DNA of 24,792 nt from Eimeria necatrix (Eukaryota; Apicomplexa; Conoidasida; Eucoccidiorida; Eimeriidae): positions 1 through 24,792 of the forward strand of contig NW_013654427.1 in NCBI RefSeq assembly GCF_000499385.1, written 5' to 3'. Position numbers and translations under genes: made by a program. Numbering within the stretch: the first letter of the stretch is position 1; each line of letters opens with the position of its first letter. Below are positions 11,058 through 21,954 of the stretch, in pieces. The notes beneath the pieces were generated by a model. That model saw only the letters and a program-made list of their open reading frames with translations. It was not told the origin of the DNA and did no database searches.

Positions 11058-11153
11058 TAAATGTAGTACGAATAATAATACACCAAAAGATATCGACGAC
11101 CAGTCCTAAATGCAGTAGAAATCATTATCCACCAAAAGACATCGATGACCAAA
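11058..11153 (+). repeat. 49-bp period tandem pair
   Basis: Two adjacent units start at 11058 and 11107. Both carry TAAATG, AGTA, CACCAAAAGA and ATCGA-GACC in order, with scattered substitutions. A + open frame (10904-11161) runs through the pair, but the 49-bp period shifts the reading frame between copies, so a coding repeat is unlikely. Confidence 0.88.
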
Positions 11154-11160
11154 AGCAATA

Positions 11161-11232
11161 AACAAGGCTTGTGAAACGCTGTGAAGTATGCTCTTAAACA
11201 AGGGTTGTGAAACGCCATGAAGCATGCTCTTA
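11161..11232 (+). repeat. 36-bp tandem pair
   Basis: AACAAGGCTTGTGAAACGC opens copy 1 (11161-11196). Copy 2 (11197-11232) follows directly with four substitutions. Both end in ATGCTCTTA. The GTGAAACGC stretch resembles the satellite S1 box, so the unit may have been seeded from a satellite fragment. Confidence 0.95.
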
Positions 11233-11286
11233 CAGCTTGGGGACTAAATGGCGTATCACGCCGCCATCAAAGATGCTTCATATGTG

Positions 11287-11312
11287 GCTGCGCCACGTAG
11301 CTCCGGCGCAGC
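11287..11312. other. GC-rich hairpin, perfect 8-bp stem
   Basis: GCTGCGCC (11287-11294) and its exact reverse complement GGCGCAGC (11305-11312) flank a 10-nt loop. A second overlapping small stem (GTGGC with GCCAC) lies at its left edge, and GGCGT/ACGCC arms sit near 11250. There is no T-run and no adjacent gene, so its role is unknown. Confidence 0.75.
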
Positions 11313-12048
11313 TGCTATTGCCAGGTCCTTCGCGAAATACTCTTTAAGTACACAGCATCATGCGTTCAACCGGGGGACGGCAAAAGCATAACGGAAGAGC
11401 GGAAGAGGAGATAATAGAGTGCACCCATTTCTTTGGGGCATTTGCCTGACCGCCAAGCCACATCACGCTACACAACGCAGTGTTTTGCAGACATTTAAAT
11501 GCAAGATAGGCATACCTCTCGTGCCAATGGGCGTTTATCTTCCTGTGGGCCAGAAGTGATTTTTTGCTTTGTTTGCTTGCACGGTTTGCTGTACATATGT
11601 ATCGGTATTCGCCCTGCAATTCTGCAACCACCTTACTGTTGGGTACCTGCTAAGAGCTCTAGGCGCTTCTGAGCGGCCTTTCGACGACCTACATAAAATA
11701 ACCCTCCGCAGGCCGACACTTCTCAAAGCGAGATGCTTCTCCTCAGGTTTTAACCGCATTTGTGCCTGAAAGCAGGTGTGCTAAATAGTGAGCCAAAGCA
11801 TACAAAACATTAAGAGCATGACTGAAATGTTTAAGGCTCCGGTGGACGCTGTTTCACTCTGATATTAGGGCATCTCAACACACGTCACGAAACAAACACA
11901 CGCGCTATTCGGCGGCTACCTGTAGTATGCTATCTGAGCCTCCGTATAAAGACCCTTAGCAACGCCACCAAACACGGATTTCTTTGCTGAATTAATGTAG
12001 CGCTCAACGCCAAACTCAAGTTAAGAAGGGCTGTCATCCTTAACACCC
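11313..12048. other. island interval, no supported gene
   Basis: Several minus-strand frames of 65-95 codons overlap here. One section, complement 11647-11765, is bounded by a CTTTCAG acceptor-like and a CAG-GTACC donor-like sequence and reads smoothly, but nothing supports it beyond that. I found no satellite landmarks and no RNA genes. Confidence 0.4.
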
Positions 12049-12120
12049 CCACTCTACACAGCCTCTCGTTCGTACATTCGCAGCAGGGTCTCAATTCTAC
12101 GCACCCTCTGTTTTCCATAT
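12049..12120 (+). repeat. satellite core copy, out of phase
   Basis: This copy contains CTCTACACAGCCTCTCG, then TACATTCGCAGCAG and CTACGCACCCTCTG, so the core is extended leftward as at 14854 and 17896. It lies only about 228 bp before the next core, not about 510, so it marks an internal duplication or a deletion. On the minus strand 12050-12082 reads CECTNERLCRV. Confidence 0.6.
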
Positions 12121-12295
12121 GATGCAACTTGCCTAAAGTCTGATCTGGTCGGCACTAGCAATCTACGGCGGATAACACATTTTTGCCTTCTAACCTTGGC
12201 AAGTGTGCTGTTCAACAACCAAGTAAAATCAACTACCGTCAAGTTCCAGGTAGTAAGGCTGGCGTCACCGGCACCCGATTCCCTCGGAACTTGTC

Positions 12296-12350
12296 ATCCG
12301 TTCACTTGCAATCCATCCTCGCATACAACGCACCTTCTGCGTGCACAACG
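12296..12350 (+). repeat. satellite core copy
   Basis: This copy reads CGTTCACTTGCAATCC then CGCATACAACGCACCTTCTG, among the best matches to the core consensus. The box at 12326 lies 2540 bp (about five units) after the one at 9786. The minus-strand Cys-Lys-Cys reading is broken by TGA, as in the 8.7 kb copy. Confidence 0.65.
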
Positions 12351-13160
12351 CTCATGCAATGCATTTACACCCATAGCCGGTCCAAAAGAACACAGGCCCC
12401 ACGCTGCAGGTGAGTTATTGAAGCGCAGCTCTCGTAACAGCATTTGTAAGTTCTGCATCAAATATATTTCACAAACAAGCGAAGCTACCCTGCAGGCTTC
12501 GTCGAGACGTTATTCAATCTCTAGAAATTCTTCTGCAGTAAAGATTCAGTGATGTTTCAGGCGGCTTCTGTAGGTCCTCTGTATCTGGCTGCGCCCCGTC
12601 ACTGTCACACAGCTGCAAAAGGCCAACAGACAAATCGTCAAACACGCCACACCAGACACAGCATGATGCTTTGAAAGTAACAACGGCAGGCGCGTAGCTG
12701 AAGAGCAGACTGAGGAAAAATGGCGTGCACTCATCCCATCGGCGCATTATTCTTGCGGGAAAACCACGGAAATCCGCTTCATGTAGTGTCTTGGAGACGA
12801 GCACATGCGAATTTAGCACAGCATTCGATCAATCAGGCGCCAACACCAACCTGCACTGCGTTACGTAGCTAACGTTGCGCGCCGCCCAATATCACGGCCT
12901 TCCTGCATGCATGTCTCGATGTTCGCCCACCATGAACGTGCAACCGTCTTTTTCTTGTAGTTTTGCCCTCCGTTACAAGCAACTACTCCACAAGTGTTAC
13001 AGTCGGTTGCAGGATCTAGTTCTTTGCCCTCATCGGGCCCACACTGTCAAACAACCAAGCACTTTACCGTGAGCCCCCATTTGTCTTCTAAAGCAATGCG
13101 TTCAGGCACATGCCCGAGCTCACGAAATGGACGTCAAATGCTTGGAATGCTTCCCCGCGT

Positions 13161-13195
13161 AAAACCTACCCTCTGTCCACACGGCATGCAAACAA
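13161..13195 (+). repeat. partial core-like box, out of phase
   Basis: AACCTACCCTCTGTCCAC followed by GGCATGCAAAC resembles the right half of the core. It lies 838 bp after one in-phase core and 670 before the next. It may be a shifted copy or evidence of a shorter sub-period. Confidence 0.4.
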
Positions 13196-13804
13196 GTTGC
13201 CTGCATCTATTCCTGACCCATACGATCCCATTCACCGCGTTCCGGAATAGTGACAGCTACACAACACTGCAGATTTTTCTGCCAATCATAGTCATCAATG
13301 TTGCACGCAAGATTATTCGCCGGCCCAAAACACTGGAGACGAACTGCCAGTGGTCTTGAAATACTATCCGATCTGTATACGCCGACGTTACAAGCGTGTC
13401 TTTGACGGCGCACCGCTGGAAGAATGGTGTTGTTACTAGATATGGTGCTTCTGCAGTTTGCCTGCCCGCCATCGCAACTGAGGAGCAATGACACGACGCA
13501 TATAGATTGTGGAAAATTGTGCAGGTATCTTGACGCGTCGTTGGGTTTTTCCTGTACGAAGAGTGGTAACACGTCATCAAGCAAACTATACACACGCCTC
13601 TTTTCCGATAGTACGTGTCAAAGCTCGATGTGAGCGCGTTTGATACAAATCAGCAAAGCACTTAGCGACTTCAACGTCGGAAAAATGCGACAGCCGTCAA
13701 ACGCCACATATCAAGGCCACCGTCCTCGACAGCGCAACTCTGCACCTCCCCCACGTCTCTGCTATTTTGCGCGGCAAGGCACAGCGTTTAGTTCCAACTA
13801 ATAC

Positions 13805-13875
13805 TGAAACTTGTTGTGCTTGCTATCACACAACGTACTTGCTGCTCTCACCACATGCATGCGAATCACCTACAG
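13805..13875 (+). repeat. satellite core copy
   Basis: The box CAACGTACTTGCTGCTCTC starts at 13831 and is followed by CACATGCATGCGAA. The same order of boxes is seen at 19480. A TGCATGC site is present. Confidence 0.6.
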
Positions 13876-14853
13876 CCGCTCCTCAACAAATTGGTTTCAC
13901 GTTCCCCACTGCAGGCACGTGACTCCCACACTACCCTACTGACGCCACGCAAACTGCTGTCGTTCCTCCTGCGCGTACGATTACCCAGCGATCAAAGCAA
14001 ACGAGTGCAAGCTGCGAGGTGCCGTATATGGCTTTCAATTTTCACAGTGCTTCCTACAGTGTCTCGCAGGATGCGGAGCACTCCAAACAAGAGAAGTACT
14101 TTGCGTTCAACGTAGTGGCGTCCATAAGACGGCTCTACGGTTAACCGAAGCTCACAGGACAACAGCGCACACCCACTGCATTGGCCCATTCCTCCTGCTG
14201 CGCACTACTCTTGTATCACGTATGCTTTGCGCACAAACAATTGCAGTATCTGCATAACGCAGGCCCAATCAGACGCTGCCTTCTATCAAGAACCAGAAAT
14301 GAAATTTTTTTACCTTTTTGGCAGCCACCAGCTCACGGTCCACAACAACAACAACTTAGCGCGTAGGCCGCTTCCTCGGCATTCTTTTGCCCACAAAGGT
14401 GACGCTTGCCGTTCATCGCTGTAGCAGCCTCACTCTCATAAATATCCACTAAAAACTCTGCGCCCGCACAACCTTTCGATGGCCTATATCAGGCTTTTTG
14501 TCTGCAGACTCACAGGATCGATGCTCTGAGCAATAGTGTGCTGCAACATGAGCATCCACTCAGTCTTTAACATCATCATCACTAGACATATGCCAATACA
14601 AACACAATGCACGCGGCATGCTCAAATTTTCCGCGGCTTCGATGCAAGCCGTTTTGCGGTCACACTATGGAGTCGATACTCTTCGCACAAAACAAAAACC
14701 ATAAATCCTTCCCGTCCACCCCAGGTACCCTATTTCACTGCCGTTCTCTCGCAACTCACAACAGCGTTTCTGTCTTCCACTGATCAAGTATAAGAAAACT
14801 GAAGACAGCAGAAACCAATAGAAGGCCACTGGAAAAGAACAGCCGATGCCACC

Positions 14854-14925
14854 ACCCTACACAACCTCTCGACCTTTTAACTGCAATACGTCCTGTCCAC
14901 AAACACACCCTCTGTTTTGCCACGT
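14854..14925 (+). repeat. satellite core copy, extended left
   Basis: CCCTACACAACCTCTCG matches the leftward extension seen at 12053. CAAACACACCCTCTGTTTTGCC at 14900 is the core box. The middle part of the core is poorly kept. Confidence 0.55.
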
Positions 14926-15247
14926 ACGTGGACGTTACATGCAGCTACACTAAACGCTACAAAGGACTTGAGCCATAAACAACCCTGCAGACTCCGCCGC
15001 GAGCTCCAGCTGCAGGTTCAACACACAACACTCTCTACTGATTAAAACCAACCAACACGCGTTGCTGGTAACAAATAAACGCCATCAGGCCTTTGCAATG
15101 TTTTTTACAGTTCGGACCCCGTGAAGTTTCAGAATACTGCCATGATGCAGTCATCATAAAGAATGCCCAGTCAACTTGGTGGTATCGAACACATACCTGC
15201 ATAAGGGATGGCAGGACAACAGCGTGCACCTAATTCCTTGGCAAATT

Positions 15248-16200
15248 TTAGCAAAAAGCCACAACACAAAACCACGAGTTGTTTCTTGCATATCGCCACT
15301 TGAATATGCCCAGCATCCTGCGCCGCAAAAGAAGCTTGGTGCACAGGCCGTTTGAATGACATTTTGCTACATGTATCTCGGGTATCTCCAAAACTCTATA
15401 CGTGCATACTATTCTGGGGCACGCCTGATTGGCAATCGAAGCGACCTCGCACATGCATTTGACGAACTCAGTTTGGTTGCATACCAGTATCCTTAGCAGC
15501 CCAACACCCTCACAAAGCCAAAGGTTCCGCCGCAGCATGAGCCTCCATTCAATCCGACACGCAATGACCTTAAAAGCAAAAGCCGAAGCGGACAAAAGGC
15601 ATGGCACGTGCTCGAGCCACTCACGATTTCGATGCACGCCACTTACCCTGGATGTACGGTATCTAAGCTTGTAAACGTTTCCTGCTGGGACCACCTGTTT
15701 GAACTTCGCAGGATACTAACTGTAGGAAACACTGCAGAGATCGAGTGGATTTTCACTGTAACCGGCAACGTGTGTTCGTTGATTGCCGTCAGTTGAGAAT
15801 GGTGTGTGGTGCTAGTTTTATCATATCCAAACGCGTCCCTGGCCAATTTCAAGACAGTAATGAAATACCACAGTACAATGGTATAGTCTTCGACGTTTCA
15901 TTCCTACACAATGCGTGGACAGCGCATCCCTACTTCAAACGCACTTTCTGGTTTTCTCACATGCATCAGACGGTCCTGGAATCGCAGTTGAACAGCACGG
16001 TGTGAGGAATCATGCAGAAAATTTGTGGCAGTTGTGCAATTCTACACACGTATTGTTTCCGCAAGAACGATTGCCTGTCGACTACAAAAAAAGCGCTTGC
16101 TTCGACATTACACGAAATGCCACTTCGTTTCTACAGCATTCTCTATATCCGGGGCCCCCCGACAAGCCGCGTGGCCTCAGTTCCTTACATATAGCTTCAT
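15248..16200. other. array interval, S1 boxes, no supported gene
   Basis: Two S1 boxes lie here (about 15630 and 16112). The box GCAGCATGAGCCTCCATTC at about 15533 has relatives at 14541 and 20195 and a weaker one near 21256. A 148-codon minus frame (15248-15694, GTG start) spans the S1 copy and shows no recognisable domain. Confidence 0.45.
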
Positions 16201-16937
16201 CACGTCACTGCCATGGCGTGGCGAAAGCCAACAAGCTGTTAAAAATGCACTGCGTGCAGCAAGCACTATCATGTGTCCAACGTGGCGGCGTTCAAGGCAG
16301 GCTCGCCGGTGCCGCTGGCCTTTTGGTACATTCGTCTAGTTGCCAAAGCAAGCCATGCCAGGGCCACGCTGTATGCCGTTGATACACAAACGCAAAAATT
16401 TTGAAAGTCCTTTACAGTCAGGTTCTCGCCTTCCTGTGCAATGAAAGCAACTGCGTTCCGCTGCTGCTTGCACGATTTTGCTCCACACGTACGCTGGAGA
16501 TTGCCCTTCACTTCAGCACACCAGCAATTTATATTCAAGGGTGTTCAGTGCTTTGAAAAATACCTTATAGTACTCAGATAACCTGCTCCAGGCTCTGCGT
16601 CTTCATGCTCACCAGAACGATGCTCTCAAAGGCATAAGCTCCCTCACGAAGCTTCAGTTGTGTTCTACACCGAAAGCGTGCACACACAAGCCGACGCGTA
16701 CAAAACGGATGGCATATGATCGGCGCGTACACCTTTTCGGCATAAGCCCTCTGCTGTGGCACTTTGGCGCCTCGAGTCTTGCAACGAAAACACCATGGGC
16801 GCTCGATATGCGTACGGCCACGTTGTCAGTGTGTTCGAGCCGTCCCTAAATTTGTATTATGGCAAAATTGAGCTCGAATTACATTCAAAACAGTGTACAG
16901 CCTTCGAATATCAAGACGCACCTACACCTGTACATTA

Positions 16938-17000
16938 ACGTCCATTCGTGCATTTGCAGCACTTCGTGGCCAAAATCGCACCTTCTGTTTGGCCATATGC
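16938..17000 (+). repeat. satellite core copy
   Basis: CGTGCATTTGCAGCAC is followed by ATCGCACCTTCTGTTTGGCC. The minus strand over 16938-16958 reads CCKCTNGR before a stop. The A box lies about 160 bp upstream at 16814. Confidence 0.65.
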
Positions 17001-17142
17001 ACGCAGCGCATTTGAAACCATAGCTGAATGATACGGCGTCACGTACTTTGCTGCAAAGAAATTACTGCTGCACAGCATTACAGATGCCCGTGCGAATTCC
17101 AGGTGACGATTTTGCACTAATTGTCCGCCGACCATAAGCAGC

Positions 17143-17229
17143 GTTTCTGGCCTTCGTTATGCGTTATTTCATTTCTACAAGGCCTCCATAAGTACGCGGC
17201 CAGAAACATGCCAGGCGGCCTCCATAGGT
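17143..17229. repeat. 10-bp inverted repeat with nested 13-bp direct repeat
   Basis: GTTTCTGGCC (17143-17152) and its exact reverse complement GGCCAGAAAC (17198-17207) enclose 45 bases. GGCCTCCATAAGT (17181) recurs with one change as GGCCTCCATAGGT (17217). The structure lies between a core and an A box of the array, and I know of no function for it. Confidence 0.7.
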
Positions 17230-17895
17230 CTCTTTTGTGTACCTGAGTTACGTCACCGCCATGCGATTGCAACGGCTGAGACTCTGCTCACGAAGAAAGC
17301 CTAGACTAGTATAGCATTCTGTAATCAACGTGGTAACGTCAAAGATGCACCCAAACTTCGCAGGGTAGAGCTGTATACTACCTCCATACGGCTGGAGCAT
17401 TCTTTGCCGCTGCGACCACAGGGTATTCTTAATTCTTGAATGCACGCTACGCATATCTTCTGTGCCGCTGTGCATTCAGCTCCCTGCGCAAAAGAGCCAA
17501 CAAGCTAGGCGCAATGTAACTCATGTCTGCTAGGCTTTCGTAGCAGCACCTTGCAAGATGAGGATGACATCCTGCAGGCTCTAGCTCCGCAAACTCAGCA
17601 AACTGACGCTCTCAGACAGCCAGATGCTCTTCCCCACGCTGAAAATCCACCTGTCATTCCCAGCCAAAATGTTAAGCAAGGAGCCGAAACCCACGAAATG
17701 TACGGCTCATTGGCCTTGGCATTAGATCTTTTGCACTCTTGTCATGAAGCAAACAATGTTCTCCTGCGCAAAACATCTTTCCGGCCCCATCAACAGACTG
17801 TCGCAGCCCCGACCGAATTCGGAGTCCTCCACAATCGACAGTATCCAACGCCAAAATAGCTGATTGCCGTCGAAAGCCAGGAGCAATGGTATCGC

Positions 17896-17965
17896 GACTC
17901 TACAAAATCCCTCCTCCGTACATTTGCAACCATCCCTCGCATAAAGCCCACTCTCTAATTTTTCA
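17896..17965 (+). repeat. satellite core copy
   Basis: CGTACATTTGCAACCATCC then CTCGCATAAAGCCCACTCTC. The left half is well kept, the right half poorly. The minus strand over 17896-17928 reads CKCTEEGFCRV, close to the 12.05 kb copy. Confidence 0.6.
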
Positions 17966-18937
17966 CAGGGCCCCGATGGAACTAAAGCCAAACTGTGACA
18001 ATATGACTTTGCACTTCTCATTGCAACTTAGTGACTCATGCACAGCTGTACACTCATCCATGCTGAACGCATCCGCAGATTATCAACTGAAGACACTTCA
18101 ACGGCCACAAATGAAAACCACGCGCTCAGGGTCCGCGTGAAACGCAGCTCAATCTCTACGGCCCTCTCTAGTCAAGAAAAGGCGAAATTCAACGCGACCC
18201 TAATAGGGGCCCTGCACTGAGATATGCCACATCACTGCCATGCAGCTGTGAGATTCAAAACGCAATTTGCCATACACTCTAAACCAGAGCAAAAATTATG
18301 TGTCTGTGGCGACGTCAAAAACGCACAGTTTTATTCCTCTTATCGCCAAACCGCGCCACCATAAGCCGTACAGCGTTCTGGTGCACACATAAATGAAAGA
18401 CATGCAGGTTTTCCTAGGCGCTCTCCTCCTTGTGCGTCAAAAACAATGTTCGGCGCCGGTTATTTCCACGATTTTGCTGCACCCTTGTGTCCACACCTGG
18501 CCTCCATCACTGCACGACTCTCAATATGCTGCATGCCTGCTCACTGTCTCAAGCTATCCTGTACAGCTATTTGTCCTTCTACACCAGACTCGGCCCACGC
18601 TTAGCAGACCCATATTCTCAAGATAGCCAGAAGCTCCGCCCCAACAGGGAGACCAAGCAGCCTGTCACGAGCGAACTGCACAAAAACAAGCGAAATATCA
18701 TAAGATGGATGCGCACGATCGGTGCATTCACAGTTTCCTGTGCGCCGTTGAGCGCGACTCGAGCTTTCTTGCGTGCGTCAGGGGAAAAAATACACGCGCT
18801 CTTCTGCGCTCAACAACTCTTTGACGCAGTGGCCAACACGTCACAATCTTCATTCCAACAAGCATATTCTTGTTCAGTCCCAAAACTACCGAGCTCCACC
18901 CACTTTCACTGGAAATTGCCTCCATCACCAAAGCTTC

Positions 18938-19019
18938 ATTCCTACACATACTCTTGTCGGTGCATTTGCATATCTGTACCGCACATGACGCAGTTGCTGT
19001 AGTTGCTGTTTTCGCTGTA
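18938..19019 (+). repeat. satellite core copy with 9-bp x 3 expansion
   Basis: GGTGCATTTGCATATC is followed at 18984 by CATGACGCAGTTGCTG. From 18993 to 19019 three 9-bp units (GTTGCTGTA, GTTGCTGTT, TTCGCTGTA) form a small local expansion inside the core. The minus strand over 18938-18970 reads CKCTDKSMCRN. Confidence 0.6.
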
Positions 19020-19449
19020 TTCACGGAAGTACTCTACAACTACATTTGGCAATACGGCGTCACCCCACACGCTGCAAACAAGTGACTGTTCGACAACTAT
19101 TCACACTCCCCGGCAAACTACACTGTCAGATTCTGCAATATGGACTGTCCTGCGAATTGAGGAACCAAGCTCTGGCTGATGCTTGCTGTGAAACGCCGTT
19201 TTGTCTCCACAACACTTTTCACAGTAAGGATACGCCGACGCGTCACACGGGCTCTACAGGTGTCCTGTGCGTGACCGCACTATAGGTTGCACCCTCCCAG
19301 CTGCGAAATGTCTAAAACGCAGCTCCAGAAGTCGCGAAACGAGACACATTATCGTGCGCCCACAGTCACAGCGTCAAAGGCATGCAATGAAAAAGCGTCA
19401 TATAATGGCGTACACCCACCAAGCAGCCCGCAATCACACAAAGTACTTT

Positions 19450-19512
19450 CATGAACGATTTGAACTATTTCCTCGCACGCAACGCACTTGCTGTTTCCAC
19501 CGCATGCACCGA
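19450..19512 (+). repeat. satellite core copy
   Basis: CCTCGCACGCAACGCACTTG followed by CTGTTTCCACCGCATGCACC is one of the best core matches. It is 496 bp from the preceding core. About 190 bp later come the S1 box (19670) and then the A box (19832), so one complete unit can be read here. Confidence 0.7.
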
Positions 19513-21954
19513 AGCTACCTTCAACTACGCATGACCCATACACAATCACGGCTCACGCTGTTGGCGGGAAGCTGCTGACCACCTCCACACGCACCCTGGC
19601 AAACTGCAGCACTAAAATCCCAACCAAAGGTTATTCACCGGACACAACGAACTAGGGTTGACGGTCGATGTGAAACGTCATTTAGTATTCTACAGAATGG
19701 GCCCACTGACATATCACGCTACCTTCATAGGCGCCCCATACCTAGCCTCACCACGTCAGCGCCGCAGAAGCTGGGAAGGCTGGCTGGCAATATTGTTTCA
19801 AAACACGTTTCAAGATACACTACATCCTGTATCCAACGTGACAGTGTCAAAGGCGCAGTCCAAAACAGTTGACATCCGCGTAGTCGAAAAACCAAATTTC
19901 GCATGTATCAAAAATTGCGCTATAAAAACGCAAATGATAGCTCTGCGTGTTTTGCAATTTGCCGCCACGCCCCCTACATAGCAAAAGATACTTTGCGCCG
20001 CTGCTGCTGCTGCTTGCCCGCCGTTGGTCCGCCGATGCGTTGACGCTAGCATGCAATTCTGCTTGCATTTGGTTTACATGCAATTCTGAAAAGTGTTCGA
20101 AGCAGTCACTCACGCTTTTAAAGCATCGAATGTGGGATCGACACCTGGATAGACACTAGACCGATTCATTTACAAAGTAAGACGCTCCGCTTCGCCATGA
20201 GCTCCCACTCGTCCCTACAACGCATTCACACGCCACCGTACAGCAGGGATGGCATATACTGCATATGTCCACGGTTTCGATGTGCGGTGATTGATGAAAT
20301 CAGCAATCTTACCACGAGACGAAAAATGCCAACGCTCCCGTGAAACAATATCCGATCTTGTCGCCTGCGTGTTCAGATTCTCAACAGTTTGGCCGTCCTA
20401 TCAGGCATGACTCCAATCAATCCCCAACCTATTCAGTGGCGTCCAACGCCAAGTTTCACTCCCTAGCGTCGTATCCCATATCTACAAAGTGTCTTGTCCT
20501 TGCACCCCCAGCGCATTGTCGTAGATAACTCACCCGCTGCTCACGCAACGCGCACGCAGACCGCCCGGAGTCCTTTCTGACCCCTACGACTCCATCCCTC
20601 GTGCTACGAAGGAATGATTGGTGCACACCCCATCAGATGCCCGCGTGAACTGCAGTAAGAAATTTTGCAAAAAAAGCCTTCCACCCAGATGAAACTAGCA
20701 CGCGACGTGGATCGCCGTGGAACGCCATTAACTATCTGCGACACCTTCCACAGTAAATAGTCAGCGATATCAATGTCAAAGAACTCAAGACGCCTCCTGT
20801 ATACAGCTGCGTTATGCCCCTGCCAGCGCTTGTACAACCAGAAAGAACACGATGCGTCCGATATGGCTGCACCAAAGACACACGTGAAGTGTAAACGATA
20901 AAACACCAGCGTGCACACACTCATGGCAACGCAATTCCATATCCCAACACAGTTTACTAGACAGTGCTTTGTATGCATGCGGTTGCAACATTGCGTTTGT
21001 TGCAGTCGGCATACTCGCCGACCTAAAGATTTGTGTATCTTTCTTCACACTTCTGCTCACTTCCCTGATCGGCTTCCTTCGCAGCGGCGTTCCATACATG
21101 CCTCGTCGCTCACTCTCCATCTATTCACGCTCTGCATTCTCTTGCATATCTACCCGCAGTAACAATCAATTCAGTACATCCTTCAGACAATCTTCGGTAG
21201 GTTCTCCAGCGGTGAGTGCACCAGGCTGACAATTCTAGGCTTTCAGTGGACCCATCGCAGCATGAATGCTCATTCGTGCATCACGCCAGTGTTGGCACTA
21301 AATAGGTACACCGCTGCACACACTCACTTTGATGCGTGCCATTATCCGTGGCACCGCAACGTCTACAGATAAATAAACGAGTGCAAGAATCGCATATTCC
21401 CTCTGCAGGCAGTTTGCCATTTCCTTAGGCAACAAAATCGACGATGTGCGTCAGCCGCCCTCCCAACCTTGCTGCACACATGCCTCAAGGCCCGCACTCC
21501 GCTTCGACACGTCAAGTGCTCTTGTATGCATGCCGGGCGTTCTGCCCGACTTCGCAGAGCTTTTAGTGAGGCATTTAATGCACAGCACACACAAACTATA
21601 AACGCTTAGCGCGCCGACACTTTCTCGACGGCCAAGCACTTCGGTCCACTATAAATATTCATTTTCTATTTACAGAGAAGTTATACACAAACAAGCCAAA
21701 GACAGCAAAACGGCAGTATGCGCAAGAAGCTCTCACGATTCCGATGCAACTCATTTGCTGTGGCACTGTGTGTCGGTGTTTGAGTTGCGAAATAAACCCG
21801 CGAGCATTTTACTGAGCATGACGTCTGTAGGACGTTGCTCTAGGGTGTGCTAGTCGTCAACAAATGGTGTTCACTAGACAAAGTGCTAGCGGATTTCAGA
21901 AAATGTCACTCTCGTTGCACACCACATACTCGGCACCTCAATCGTACAAAATAC

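Noticed and set aside
11161..11232. 36-bp repeats as a possible CRISPR remnant
   Set aside because: The two units abut with no spacer and differ at four positions, so this is a plain tandem duplication.
12514..12819. 101-codon minus frame with protein-like composition
   Set aside because: GTG start, no ATG near the beginning, no recognisable domain and no supporting splice sites; length is within chance.
18430..19002. 190-codon + open frame
   Set aside because: It begins at TTG, runs through an A box and a core box of the satellite, and has no recognisable domain.
20001..20013. CTG run as a microsatellite
   Set aside because: Only about four repeats; the similar AAC run near 14342 is equally short.
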